A stretch of 64,000 nucleotides of DNA from the NCBI RefSeq assembly GCF_000586555.1, contig NZ_AZUC01000048.1:22546-86545 (forward strand), written 5' to 3'. Both the position numbers and the translations under genes were made by a program. The notes under the pieces are model-generated. The model was not told where the DNA came from. It worked only from the letters and a program-made list of their open reading frames with translations, and did not search any database. Shown piece after piece: positions 42,558 to 52,793 of the stretch. Source of the DNA: Sporosarcina sp. D27 (GTDB lineage: Bacteria > Bacillota > Bacilli > Bacillales_A > Planococcaceae). Positions within the stretch are counted from its first letter, which is position 1. Every line of letters starts with the position of its first letter.

Positions 42558-45165
42558 CTTTAACGATTACATGACAATCTACGAGATAGCCGAAGAGAAG
42601 TTTAATAAGAAGCCCAATAATTACTATTTTATTTACAAATTAGAAGAATCCATATCAAAATTACCAGCTGAATGTAAGATTTCAAAGGTCGAATTCAGAG
42701 AAAAATATTACGTTGAAAAATATGATAAAAATATTAAAAACTTATATTTGAAAGAAGATGTAAAACGTTTTTTTAGAAATTATGTACCAAAGGCATCTCT
42801 CAAGGCAAAACTAAAAAAAGTTGTTAGCGACGCTACAATTCACAAATATTATAAAAAACTAAACCCAACTGAAATTATACTTGGTGGAAATTTAGATGTT
42901 TTTGTTTCAATAGAAATAGCACAAGAACTAACTGAGATAATAAACACAGTGGCAGGCAAGGGACAATGGGGGTGGAGAACTCATACTTTCGAAAAATATA
43001 AAAATCAACACAACTATTTGTCACTTGATGAGGTTATGAAAAAATTAAATTGTTCTTATGCGACTACTCAAAGGTTAATTAAAGAAAAGTTGTTATTCGT
43101 GTCAGATAAATATGGAGACAGAATGCTTTTTGAAAAAGAGCACGTATTCGAATTGTTTTCTGAACAAGCAAGGCTTATTGAAAAATATAGCAACAATTAT
43201 TACACAGCGAAGCAAATTCAAGCGAAATATAGTAATGCTTTTGCGCAATATATAAAAGGCGGAGAAGATAAGGTTCGAATAAAGGTAACAAAAGTTGATC
43301 CCCCACTGCTATTAATCTCACACTTTGGTGTTCAAATGAAACTCTATGAAAAAAACGAAATTGATAATCTATGGGCGGATTATAAGCTTTATTTGGATAT
43401 GAATTCTATGTCGATAGAAGATCCTTTTGAAGATTTTCTTTTCAAAGTTGAGCAAGTGTTAAATATTAAATTTACAAAAACTCAGCAAAACACAAAATTA
43501 TTATGGTATCAGTATGTTGAAAAATACCTTCTTAGGACTAGGATGTCTGATAAGAATAGAATTACATTTCTAACTAATCAATTTGCCAGATGTACGGAAA
43601 TAATATTCACTACTTTTAATAAAGAAATATACTCCTATTCTGGAAAAGAAATCAATAGTAAATTTCTTAACGATACACCTAATATTAGAAGAAGTTATCA
43701 AGGGGATTTCTATTATTTCTTAAAACAAATGCTTGAAACTTTTACTATGGAAGGATTACCTTTACCGTATAGCGTAGATGAATTAAATGACCCAAGAACC
43801 TTTAAAAGAATTAAGGAAGTAGCCACGGATATTTATTCTTTAGAGGAATATCATGAGCTATACAAATATACCAATCGTGTAGGATTTCATAAAGAGAAAG
43901 CAATACAAGATGTTACTGAGTTAATCCAAAGCATGAATTATACAAAGTATAAACGATACGACAGTTGCTGGTTATATATTCTAGTTCAATTAACAAATAA
44001 TTGGAGACATAGTACCGTACTATCACAAATTCCAAGAATTGATCTATCAACTACCTCAATTGAAAACTTGGAGTGGTTAAAGAGAAATGATCCTTCGGTG
44101 GAGGATGCAAACAATATCATTTATCAAATTAGCAGGTATGTAACAAAAATAAATAAAACAGATGTAAGTGCTGAAGGAATATTTACTATTGGTGAGCCAC
44201 TCAAAGTTGCTTTTGCAACTGCGATAAGTATTTGTGAGTTTCGTAGAAGAGCAACATTGGATAGTAGTTCTACCTTAATAGATTTATCAGGTCATTTAGT
44301 GAAAAAATATAATCCACATAAAGATTTCTTTTCAGAGTTTACTAATGGATTTAAATTTGAAAACAGAAAGATGAATAGAACTCTTAACACTCTAATCTGG
44401 TCAGTGCTTAGACATATGGGGAAAGGGTTAAAAGAATCACAAGTATCAAGAAGCCACTTGCAAGATCAAACAACCATTAACCATTATATTAAGCTATCTA
44501 ACGAACAAGTGAAGAATCTTGTGGATGAATTGTTTGAAAGAAATCAATTTGGATTTGTAACACAAACCTTAACGAATATACTTTTTGGCACTGAAACAAA
44601 CAAAAGTATCGAAACGGAAAGAATGTTAGAGGTAAATAAGCAATTCGGTGATGTTTTTAAAATTGAAGCGACCGCAGGATTAATTAACAGAATCACAACA
44701 GAAAGGGAGCATGTATTAAAATACCTCGCAGAGTTTGATATGGAAGGACTTCGTGCCCTTTTTTACCAATCCCTAACAGGATCGCTTCCTTCAAAACAGA
44801 GATACCATCAATGTATCTATGCTGAATGTAAATATGAGAATGAATACGGTGAAAGACCATCGTGTGATACTTGTGCAGCATCAATGATTAATGTGTATGC
44901 GCTAGAAAATATAATGGACAATTATATCTTTATGATGGAAAAAATAGCAAAAGAGTTTGATAGTGCAACCATCGGAGAAAAACAGAAGCTTGCAAACCAG
45001 TTTTTTCTACTGCATAACGTTGTTGATCAAGCAAGAAGTAGATTTGGCAGAGAGGTTGTAGATGGATTTGTAGAAGGAAATACCGAGCGAATAAAGAACT
45101 TAGGTCTAGATTTATCAACAAAAGGACTAAAGAGTTTTAGAACTTCAGGAATACTAGGGGGGTGA
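42535..45165 (+). CDS. ginB: GinB-like large recombinase protein
   Basis: 876 residues, starting at TTG after AAGGAGG inside the 3' end of ginA (23-base overlap). The N-terminal half is helical and includes a DNA-binding-like 'LDEVMKKLNCSYATTQRLI' segment. The C-terminal half has degenerate tyrosine-recombinase features: 'NNWRHSTVLSQIP' (box I Arg) and 'SRSHLQDQTTINHYI' (box II-like with Tyr). A cysteine cluster, CIYAECKY...CDTC, near residue 760-785 should bind zinc. It is much larger than any Tn554 protein and best fits the second GInt gene. Confidence 0.65.
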   Translation: MGQDLEINFNDYMTIYEIAEEKFNKKPNNYYFIYKLEESISKLPAECKISKVEFREKYYVEKYDKNIKNLYLKEDVKRFFRNYVPKASLKAKLKKVVSDATIHKYYKKLNPTEIILGGNLDVFVSIEIAQELTEIINTVAGKGQWGWRTHTFEKYKNQHNYLSLDEVMKKLNCSYATTQRLIKEKLLFVSDKYGDRMLFEKEHVFELFSEQARLIEKYSNNYYTAKQIQAKYSNAFAQYIKGGEDKVRIKVTKVDPPLLLISHFGVQMKLYEKNEIDNLWADYKLYLDMNSMSIEDPFEDFLFKVEQVLNIKFTKTQQNTKLLWYQYVEKYLLRTRMSDKNRITFLTNQFARCTEIIFTTFNKEIYSYSGKEINSKFLNDTPNIRRSYQGDFYYFLKQMLETFTMEGLPLPYSVDELNDPRTFKRIKEVATDIYSLEEYHELYKYTNRVGFHKEKAIQDVTELIQSMNYTKYKRYDSCWLYILVQLTNNWRHSTVLSQIPRIDLSTTSIENLEWLKRNDPSVEDANNIIYQISRYVTKINKTDVSAEGIFTIGEPLKVAFATAISICEFRRRATLDSSSTLIDLSGHLVKKYNPHKDFFSEFTNGFKFENRKMNRTLNTLIWSVLRHMGKGLKESQVSRSHLQDQTTINHYIKLSNEQVKNLVDELFERNQFGFVTQTLTNILFGTETNKSIETERMLEVNKQFGDVFKIEATAGLINRITTEREHVLKYLAEFDMEGLRALFYQSLTGSLPSKQRYHQCIYAECKYENEYGERPSCDTCAASMINVYALENIMDNYIFMMEKIAKEFDSATIGEKQKLANQFFLLHNVVDQARSRFGREVVDGFVEGNTERIKNLGLDLSTKGLKSFRTSGILGG

Positions 45166-47018
45166 CGTGTGTGGCAAGCAAAAGGAATGTAGGATCATTA
45201 ATGCTTGATTTCAGCAGTATTAATCCAGGGGATATAAGAGGTGCTGGGTTTGATATTAGCAAGAATGTAGAAGAGGCAAAGAAGTCTTTAGAAAGCTTTC
45301 ATGATTATAGAGTTAAAAAAGTTAGTGTAAATTTTGAAGATAGTAAATGGATTTTTAATGAAGAGTTCACGCGAAGTAACGTGGTTTTTGATTACACGAT
45401 GATTTCCCACTCTTTAAAATTTGGTACAACTGAAAATAAAGAGGAATTATTTATCGCAGTGAAATGTTGGATGGCCAAAAAACTTAATGAAAGCTCTATA
45501 ACGGTTACAAAGGCTAGGCTTTTAAACCTTGTTACTGCTTTTCTATCTACAAAGGGTCTTAGGGAACATAGTGAATTATTGGAAATGATTCAGGAAAGCA
45601 ATCTTATCCGTAGAGGTTCAAAAAATCAATATAACGTCAAAAAAGTGTCTAACAATGTTATGTATAGATTTATATCGGATCTTGTCAATTTTTTAGAATT
45701 TTATAATCGAGATGAATTTGTATATTTCATAAATGATTTAAACGAACATAAAGCGAAAATCAAATTGGAAAAAAACTACAGAAAGTTGCCGTCTTTCAAA
45801 GATATTTTAACCATAAAACAATGTCTAGACAGTTGGTACGAAGAAGCGGTAAAAAACGATAGTGAAAAATTACTTAAATATTTTCCTCTTGTTTTATGGT
45901 GGAATCTAACAACTATTATCCCTATGAGGGTAATTGAGTTTTGTCACATTAAAAGAAATTGTTTTTCATTAAAGGATGGAAATTATTTCATCACCTTTCC
46001 AAGAATGAAGTACGATCGAATTAGTACACATCGAACAGACATTGAATACGACACGTTACCTATCCCTCAAGAATTGTACGACCTTTTTCAAAACTATTTA
46101 ATACGCTCGGAACAGTATGGACTATCGAATTATTTAATTTCACATAAGGTTTATCGTCATTATTTCAGCGATGATAAAAAAACATATGATGATAATTCTT
46201 TGTTTAACTATCATAATTTCAATAATACAATAGCAAGTTTTTTCAAAGAAATAGTACACGAGAAATATAAAATCAATATTATTTCTATAAATAAGCATTA
46301 CCGGAGAAATTACTCAACAAGATCAAAAGAGGCATTTATATCTGATTCAGCAATCGGTAGTATAGATACAATGATTAACCTTGGCGATTTAAGACACATC
46401 GCAATTATTAATATGATGATGCAGGGATATGACAAGGTTGAGATTCAGCGATTGGCAGGACATATTACAGAGGATATACAATATAGCTATTTCAATCATA
46501 TGGAAAACTGGATGGACATTGAAATACAGAAAATGGAGAAGGAATTCAATCAGTATAGACCAATAAATTCAACTTTTAATGACAATGAAATTTCACTTTT
46601 ACATCCAAAATCCCAAGATATTTTTGAGAATCAAAGCAAAAAAAATTACATAAACAAGAATGTGGAGGAAAAGGAATATTTAAAATTAGATTTAGGCTCT
46701 TGTATGGACAAAACTATGCCCTGTCCTAGTTTCAATTGGAAACATAGAGGTTGTTATTTTTGTAAACATTGGTCTATTTCCAATCAAGAACTAGAAGAAA
46801 AAAGAAATCAAATTGCTTTTGACTTGAATTTACTTTATGAAGAAACAAGAGGGAAAATCAAGTTTATACAGTCGCTATTTGATCTGCAATTCGATAACAC
46901 AGAAAACGTCAATAATAATACAAAACGAGACTTATCTTCAACGTCAAAGGAAATTCAATTAGATATTAAACGGATTGCAAAATTACGGTCTATGTTAGGG
47001 GTTTCAGATAATGAATAA
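45162..47018 (+). CDS. ginC: GinC/TnpB-like tyrosine recombinase
   Basis: 618 residues, close to the length of Tn554 TnpB (630). Catalytic residues look complete: Arg256 ('IPMRVIEFC'), Arg411-His412 ('GDLRHIAIINMM'), His434 ('RLAGHITED') and Tyr443 ('YSYFNHM'). The C-terminus has a Cys cluster (C..CPSF..CYFC) and a helical tail. The GTG at 45162 overlaps the ginB stop; a second GTG at 45171 is better spaced from GGGGGG and may be used. It is the most canonical recombinase of the set. Confidence 0.75.
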   Translation: MTCVASKRNVGSLMLDFSSINPGDIRGAGFDISKNVEEAKKSLESFHDYRVKKVSVNFEDSKWIFNEEFTRSNVVFDYTMISHSLKFGTTENKEELFIAVKCWMAKKLNESSITVTKARLLNLVTAFLSTKGLREHSELLEMIQESNLIRRGSKNQYNVKKVSNNVMYRFISDLVNFLEFYNRDEFVYFINDLNEHKAKIKLEKNYRKLPSFKDILTIKQCLDSWYEEAVKNDSEKLLKYFPLVLWWNLTTIIPMRVIEFCHIKRNCFSLKDGNYFITFPRMKYDRISTHRTDIEYDTLPIPQELYDLFQNYLIRSEQYGLSNYLISHKVYRHYFSDDKKTYDDNSLFNYHNFNNTIASFFKEIVHEKYKINIISINKHYRRNYSTRSKEAFISDSAIGSIDTMINLGDLRHIAIINMMMQGYDKVEIQRLAGHITEDIQYSYFNHMENWMDIEIQKMEKEFNQYRPINSTFNDNEISLLHPKSQDIFENQSKKNYINKNVEEKEYLKLDLGSCMDKTMPCPSFNWKHRGCYFCKHWSISNQELEEKRNQIAFDLNLLYEETRGKIKFIQSLFDLQFDNTENVNNNTKRDLSSTSKEIQLDIKRIAKLRSMLGVSDNE

Positions 47019-47742
47019 AATCGGTACTAAAGGCATTTTGGATGATATAGAAAAAGAGACTTCATTGAGGAAACTGATTGTTGAATATGATGAAAACCAT
47101 AATATCAAATCTAAAATCACATATAAAGACATCTATGATTTCGTTAAATCGCAGTATGATAATGGCCAAGTTGATTTTTATCCTGGATATACGTGGTGGA
47201 AAACAAAAGGAAAACATTTAGTAGACGAATACAATTTAGTAAAAAAAAGAACCATACCCTTATCCGAAACAGAGGACTTAGACGTTTTTGACATCCTTGA
47301 TGTGATAGAAAAGAATTATGGAGATAAAGAATCGTTAATTAAATATCTCCTTCCTTATAATGATTTGTTAGATAGGCTTGTCAATAAAATTAATAAGCTT
47401 CAAAGTAATTCCCGAAGCCTATCAGAACAGATTGTAAAAAAGGATGAACGAATTCAAATATTAGAACAAAAAAACAGCAATCAACAGTCTTTATTGGACG
47501 GGCTATTCTACAATATTATAGGATCTGAAAAAGAATTAAATAAAGTAATGAAAAGGGGTAGTACGAAATCAGATATAGTGAATTATGCATTGTCTGAAAC
47601 TTTCGGAAATCCTGCTGCATACATTGACGAGTTCAGCAAACGTTTAGAGATAGGTAATTTTACTATAGACGATCAGACAAATAATGTCGTTAAGTTCCAA
47701 CCCAAAAGTGATGTTTTGGAGGAAGATGATTATGATTATTAA
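47011..47742 (+). CDS. ginD: GinD-like small accessory protein with coiled coil
   Basis: 243 residues, overlapping ginC by 8 bases. N-terminal alpha-helical part with 'YKDIYDFVKSQYDNGQVDFY' (TnpC-like), then a coiled coil at about 125-165 ('LVNKINKLQSNSRSLSEQIV', 'RIQILEQKNSNQQS'), acidic tail. Tn554 TnpC and GInt GinD are small helpers of the recombinases. No catalytic motif is visible. An inverted repeat begins 6 bases after its stop. Confidence 0.6.
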   Translation: MNKIGTKGILDDIEKETSLRKLIVEYDENHNIKSKITYKDIYDFVKSQYDNGQVDFYPGYTWWKTKGKHLVDEYNLVKKRTIPLSETEDLDVFDILDVIEKNYGDKESLIKYLLPYNDLLDRLVNKINKLQSNSRSLSEQIVKKDERIQILEQKNSNQQSLLDGLFYNIIGSEKELNKVMKRGSTKSDIVNYALSETFGNPAAYIDEFSKRLEIGNFTIDDQTNNVVKFQPKSDVLEEDDYDY

Positions 47743-47747
47743 AAACC

Positions 47748-47790
47748 ATAAGTCTTGTTCGACTTTATGAAAAAGTCGAACAAGACTTAT
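47748..47790. repeat. Perfect 19-bp inverted repeat at the island's right end
   Basis: ATAAGTCTTGTTCGACTTT (47748-47766) and its exact complement (47772-47790) around the five-base loop ATGAA. No T run follows on either strand, so it is not an ordinary terminator. It lies between the last recombinase-operon gene and the broken topB, where an element end or recombinase site is expected. Confidence 0.7.
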
Positions 47791-47827
47791 ACCAATGAAA
47801 ACGTGTAGAAAAGGAGATTGACCTAAA

Positions 47828-49060
47828 ATTGGGATACGTATTAAGACGCTGTATGAGAAGAAACTCGTGTCATATCCTCGGACGGACACGCGTCATATCA
47901 CACCGAGTGAGTTTAATTATTTAGCGGCATCCGTTGAAAAATACCAAGAGCTCATTGGGCAACCATTCGAAATCGCTTCGAAGACGCCAAAAAAGCGCTT
48001 TGTCGACAGTTCGAAAGTACAGGAACACTATGCAATAATTCCGACGAAAAAAGTTCCAACAGCAGCTACGATTGCTAGATTAGCACCGTTGGAACGTAAT
48101 TTATATGAAGAAGTCGTACGGACTGCACTCGCAATGTTCCACCGCGATTATTTATATACAGAAACCAAAGTGACGACTGACGTTAATGGACTTCCCTTCT
48201 TTACTACTGGTAAAACGGAGGTGGACAAAGGCTGGAAAGAGCTGTTTGCCACACCTCCGAAAAAGGGGAAGGAAGCAGATGAGCCTGCCCTTCCACCTCT
48301 CGAGCAGAACGAAACGGTTCAAAGTGAGATCGGCATTAAAGAAGGTGCGACTCAACCACCCAAACCGTATACAGAAGGTCAATTGATCGCGATGATGAAA
48401 ACGTGCGGGAAGCTTGTTGAAGATCAGACTGAAACTGATATTCTAAAAGAAATTGAAGGACTCGGCACTGAGGCGACGCGAAGTAATATTATCGAGACAA
48501 TTAAAAAACATGGCTATATTTCTGTTACGAAAAACATTGTGTCGATTACGGATAAAGGACGTGTCCTCTGTCAGTCAATCGAAGGCAGTTTGCTTGCTAG
48601 CCCCTCAATGACTGCGAAATGGGAAACGTATTTGAAGAAAATCGGAAATGGTGAAGGAACGGGGCAGCATTTTTTAGGAAGTGTGTCGAAGTTCATCTAT
48701 AAACTGCTAGAAGACGTCCCAGTACAGCTAGAACAACAAAAAATCGATATTGTGTTGCCACCATCCAAATCTTCTAGTCGAAAATCCTATACAGCAACTG
48801 AAGTCGCACCCTGTCCGAAATGTGGGAATGGTATGATTGTCGCAAGAAAAGAGTTTTACGGCTGCAGCAACTACAAAAACGGCTGTAAGCAGACGTTTCC
48901 TGGGAAGTTCCTGAAAAAGAATCTTACCCAAGCCCAAGTAAAACTGCTGTGTACGAAAGGGAAAACGAACGTCATTAAAGGGTTTACTCATGCAAACGGC
49001 CAGAAGTTCGACGCCATGCTTGAATTGAAAGAAGGCAAATTGAACTTAGTGTTTGTATAA
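47828..49060 (+). pseudogene. topB: DNA topoisomerase III, 5' half missing
   Basis: About 410 residues matching the C-terminal half of TopB: active-site Tyr in 'LVSYPRTDTRHI', 'EHYAIIPTKK', 'EATRSNIIETIKKHGYI', a zinc-finger-like 'CPKCGNGMIVARKEFYGCSN' and a closing 'GKFLKKNLT' repeat domain. A full TopB has about 700-730 residues; the Toprim domain and first 300 residues are absent. Homology begins near 47843, within 55 bases of the island's inverted repeat, so the recombinase island probably sits in topB. AAGGAG at 47811 lies 11 bases before an in-frame ATT, so the fragment may still be translated. The 5' half is not in this window. Confidence 0.85.
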
Positions 49061-49064
49061 CCAA

Positions 49065-49112
49065 TAAAAACGGAAAGCCCTCTCACAAAGAAAGAGGCTT
49101 TCCGTTTTTTTG
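49065..49112. terminator. Bidirectional terminator
   Basis: AAAACGGAAAGCC and GGCTTTCCGTTTT arms plus T run, between topB and the convergent cls gene. Confidence 0.9.
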
Positions 49113-49120
49113 TTCTACTC

Positions 49121-50575
49121 TTACAATACAGGTGATAGAAGACGCGAGATACCTTCTTTGAATTTAATGACGACTGACCGCTCTGCATACCGTTCAGGCG
49201 TCAGCTCCGAACTGACTTCCATGTCTTTCAAGAACAATTCAGATAGCTGTTTCGCCACTTTTTCATCGTAAACGATTGCACTCACTTCAAAGTTCAAGTG
49301 AAAACTTCGAGAGTCGATGTTCATCGTCCCTACTGCTGCCACTTCCTCGTCAACGACTATTGTTTTTGCATGCAAGAAGCCATTTTCGTAAAGTAAAATA
49401 TTAGCTCCGTAATCCAGTAAATCTCCTGCATAGGCCCACGTTGCCCAATAGACGAATGGATGATCTGGTTTGCACGGAATCATGATCCGTACATCGACCC
49501 CAGATAACAACGCTATTTTACATGCATCCATAAAACTCGTATCGGGAATGAAGTACGGAGTTTGGATGAACACAGTCTTTTTCGCTGATAGAATGAGTTT
49601 GATGTACATATTTTTCAAGTGCTCAGTCACAGAATCCGGTCCACTAGACACGATTTGAATGGGGATTGTTCCCCCCTGCTGCTCTGGATAAAATGCATAC
49701 TCATCCCATTCGCCAGGTTTATTATCTCCAGCACGGTGCCAGTCTAGTATGAACTTCCCTTGAATGTGATGGACCGCCTTCCCTTGGATTCTGAGATGAG
49801 TATCCCGCCAGTATCCGAATTTTTTATCCAGACCGAGGTACTCATCTCCTACATTGAAGCCTCCTATATACGCAATGCGCCCATCGATTATGACCAGTTT
49901 CCTGTGATTCCTGTTATTCACTCTAAAGTTTATTAATCTGAAAAAAGACGGGAAGAACACTTCAACTTCGCCACCTGCTGCGCGCAGTTCATCAAAAAAT
50001 TTAGGCGAGGTTTTTTTAGATCCGACCTCATCGTAAAGAAGGCGAACTTTCACCCCTGCATTAGCTCGTTCCGTCAAGGCATCACGAAGTCTAGTGCCCA
50101 ATGTGTCTGATTGGATGATGTAATATTGAATATTAACTTCCTTCTCGGCTGCTTGGATATCCGCAATGAGTGAATCGAATTTCTGATGTCCATCGTCAAA
50201 GACCTGAATGTCATTATCCGAGGATAATAACGCGTCTGATGATATCAAGTTCATGTGAATTAGTTCGCCATGTTTCTTAAGTATCGGAGACTGTTGAACG
50301 TTCTCTCTATAGACTGTCGATAGTTGCTGATCCACTTCCGTATCAATTTCTCTTCTCTCTTCATCCGTCAGCTTATAGAAGTTCTTTTGCTTCAAATTCC
50401 GTCCAAGGAATAGATAGATGAAAAAGCCCGCGATAGGAATAAATACCATTACCAATATCCACGCCCACGTATTCCCAATATCGCGTCTTTCGAAAAACAA
50501 TACTCCCACTAACAATAAAAGATTAATCACTATCGTAATGGATAAGATCAACGCAATTATATATCCTAATCCCAT
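49121..50575 (-). CDS. cls: Cardiolipin synthase
   Basis: 484 residues, two N-terminal membrane helices (about 6-28, 38-58) and two phospholipase-D HKD motifs: 'NHRKLVIIDGRIAYIGGFN' and 'HAKTIVVDEEVAAVGTMN', with 'EVGSKKT' and 'TPYFIPD' between. It joins two phosphatidylglycerol molecules to cardiolipin and glycerol at the membrane. Length and motifs are standard for bacterial Cls. GAAGGAAGG precedes the ATG. Confidence 0.93.
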   Translation of the reverse strand: MGLGYIIALILSITIVINLLLLVGVLFFERRDIGNTWAWILVMVFIPIAGFFIYLFLGRNLKQKNFYKLTDEERREIDTEVDQQLSTVYRENVQQSPILKKHGELIHMNLISSDALLSSDNDIQVFDDGHQKFDSLIADIQAAEKEVNIQYYIIQSDTLGTRLRDALTERANAGVKVRLLYDEVGSKKTSPKFFDELRAAGGEVEVFFPSFFRLINFRVNNRNHRKLVIIDGRIAYIGGFNVGDEYLGLDKKFGYWRDTHLRIQGKAVHHIQGKFILDWHRAGDNKPGEWDEYAFYPEQQGGTIPIQIVSSGPDSVTEHLKNMYIKLILSAKKTVFIQTPYFIPDTSFMDACKIALLSGVDVRIMIPCKPDHPFVYWATWAYAGDLLDYGANILLYENGFLHAKTIVVDEEVAAVGTMNIDSRSFHLNFEVSAIVYDEKVAKQLSELFLKDMEVSSELTPERYAERSVVIKFKEGISRLLSPVL

Positions 50576-50829
50576 AGTTATACCTTCCTTCTCATTTCAG
50601 TTTCAATTAAAACCACCCATTAATGTTGTTGAAAACCCCTCTTAACGTATAGGTTTTTTGTAGAAAGTAATATTTACTATAACATGTACCTTTTGAAAAG
50701 GAATATGATCCAAAAAATTAGTTTATCCTATGGGAAAGTAGAATGAATTTTTAACTAGTGAGCCCAAAACTTGCAATATTTAGTTAAACAATTATAATTA
50801 GTTTTACTTAACAACTAGGATGTGTTCAC

Positions 50830-51246
50830 ATGAAACTTATACATGCGTTGGACGAATTCTATTATGAGCAGATTTTAAAAAGCCTTAGAGAAATGAACCA
50901 TAAAAAGGTATATGGAAATTTGTCCTATAATAGTCTGCTGTATATGGAAGTGATCTTGTATAACGAAAACTGTACGGCTAGTTTTCTCGCAGACACACTT
51001 CACGTGGCCCGCTCGGCGGTGACGGTGAAAGTAAATGAATTGGTGTCAAAAGGGATTGTCACAAAAACACCAAGTGTTACCGATAAACGCGTCAACTACT
51101 TAAACGTCACCCCTAAAATCGTGGAGGACTACAAACGGATGGATCACTCATTAACTCAAGCGATCGCTGAAATTGAAGATCGTTTTTCGTCAGCAGAAAT
51201 TTCATCCTTTGTTGACATGCTAGGGATTATCCGAAAGTACTATTAA
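50830..51246 (+). CDS. MarR-family regulator
   Basis: 138 residues with a winged helix ('ASFLADTLHVARSAVTVKVN', 'KGIVTKTPSVTDKRVNYLNV') inside helical dimer arms. It is followed after 43 bases by a multidrug efflux gene. An AT-rich imperfect repeat TTAGTTAAAC...TTACTTAAC at about 50780-50812 could be its operator. By analogy with LmrA/EmrR systems it likely represses the pump until a drug binds. Confidence 0.85.
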   Translation: MKLIHALDEFYYEQILKSLREMNHKKVYGNLSYNSLLYMEVILYNENCTASFLADTLHVARSAVTVKVNELVSKGIVTKTPSVTDKRVNYLNVTPKIVEDYKRMDHSLTQAIAEIEDRFSSAEISSFVDMLGIIRKYY

Positions 51247-51289
51247 TAGTAGTTAAGCTAACCACACAAAAAATGAAAGAGGTTGTTGA

Positions 51290-52756
51290 ATGGAACAGAA
51301 ACAATATGAATACTTAGCGGATAACCCGAATGTGAAAGTGCTCCCTATCATGTTAACACTCATTATAGGTGCCTTTTTCGCTATTTTAAATGAAACACTA
51401 TTGAATATCGCCCTCGTCACACTAATGGATGAGTTCTCAATTTCTTTAACAGCCGTTCAGTGGATGGCGACCGGATTCATGCTCGTAATGGCCATCGTCA
51501 TTCCGATTTCTGCGCTACTGCTACAATGGTTTACTACGAGGCAACTGTTTTTAGGAACGATGACTGTATTTACGTTAGGTACAATCATTTGCGCGAGTGC
51601 ACCGTCGTTCTCAATATTACTTATTGGACGCTTAATACAAGCCGTCGGAACCGGCTTATTGATGCCAATTATCTTTAATGTCTTCCTCTTGATTTATCCT
51701 CCAGAGCGACGTGGGAAAGTGATGGGGATGATAGGTCTCGTCATTATGTTTGCCCCTGCAATTGGACCAACGTTGTCTGGGGTTATTGTTGAATACTTAG
51801 GTTGGCGCTATTTGTTTATCATCGTCATCCCGTTTGCGTTGTTCTCGATTGCATTTGCGTATAAGTATTTGGTCAATGTGTCCGAAGTGACGAAGCCTAA
51901 AATTGACTTCGTTTCCCTACTATTCTCCACAATCGGGTTCGGCTCCATTGTCTATGGATTCAGTTCCGTCGGTGAAAGTAAGGATGGGTTTGAGAGCCCG
52001 ATTGTTTGGTTGTTCATCGGCATGGGGGTGATTGGCATTGCCTTATTCGTCTGGCGTCAATTGAAGCTCGACGAACCAATCATGAATATGCGCGTATTCC
52101 GTTATCCGATGTTCTCACATGCTGTCGTGATGTTTTTAATCATCATCATGGCGATGTTCGCCTCAGAAATCATTTTGCCGATCTATATGCAAGGCCCACT
52201 CGCTCTTACGGCAGCGACAGCAGGATTGGTTCTGTTGCCAGGAAGTATTTTAAACGGGATCATGTCGCCGTTTATGGGTGCCTTATTTGATAAATTTGGA
52301 CCTCGCGTGTTAATGATTCCTGCAACACTTGTGTTAAGCGGCACGATGTTCATGATGAGTCAGTTAACTGTCGATACGCCTGTATGGGTGGTCGTAGTTA
52401 GCTACATCCTCATCATGTTATCCGTTTCAGCCATTATGATGCCTGCTGAAACGAATGGACTGAACCAGTTACCGAAACGTCTCTATCCACACGGGACCGC
52501 CGTGATGTCCACACTACAACCGGTTGCAGGCGCTATCGGGGTGTCAGTGTTCATCAGCATCATGAATGCACGACAGTTACATGTGTTACAGAAATCTGCA
52601 ACGCCGACCGATCCTGCGACGATAAATCTAGCATTAGTATCGGGTGTTGAATTGGTCTACTTTATAGCGTTTGCAATGTCGATTATCGCGGTTGTTCTAT
52701 CGTTTGTTGTTTATCGTGCGAAACCGAGTGAAGATGAGGATAGTTCAATCATGTAA
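51290..52756 (+). CDS. 14-TM MFS drug efflux transporter (DHA2/EmrB-LmrB type)
   Basis: 488 residues with 14 predicted helices, 'NIALVTLMDEFSISLTAVQW' after helix 1 (acidic Asp typical of DHA2), motif C-like 'GPTLSGVIVEYLGWRYLFI' and 'GLLMPIIFNVF'. The family exports lipophilic drugs by proton antiport; LmrB gives lincomycin resistance in B. subtilis. AAAGAGG precedes the ATG. Cotranscription with the MarR gene is likely. The substrate cannot be specified. Confidence 0.9.
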   Translation: MEQKQYEYLADNPNVKVLPIMLTLIIGAFFAILNETLLNIALVTLMDEFSISLTAVQWMATGFMLVMAIVIPISALLLQWFTTRQLFLGTMTVFTLGTIICASAPSFSILLIGRLIQAVGTGLLMPIIFNVFLLIYPPERRGKVMGMIGLVIMFAPAIGPTLSGVIVEYLGWRYLFIIVIPFALFSIAFAYKYLVNVSEVTKPKIDFVSLLFSTIGFGSIVYGFSSVGESKDGFESPIVWLFIGMGVIGIALFVWRQLKLDEPIMNMRVFRYPMFSHAVVMFLIIIMAMFASEIILPIYMQGPLALTAATAGLVLLPGSILNGIMSPFMGALFDKFGPRVLMIPATLVLSGTMFMMSQLTVDTPVWVVVVSYILIMLSVSAIMMPAETNGLNQLPKRLYPHGTAVMSTLQPVAGAIGVSVFISIMNARQLHVLQKSATPTDPATINLALVSGVELVYFIAFAMSIIAVVLSFVVYRAKPSEDEDSSIM

Positions 52757-52793
52757 CAAATGCAAACTGTGCTTAAATGGAAATTAAAGATAT

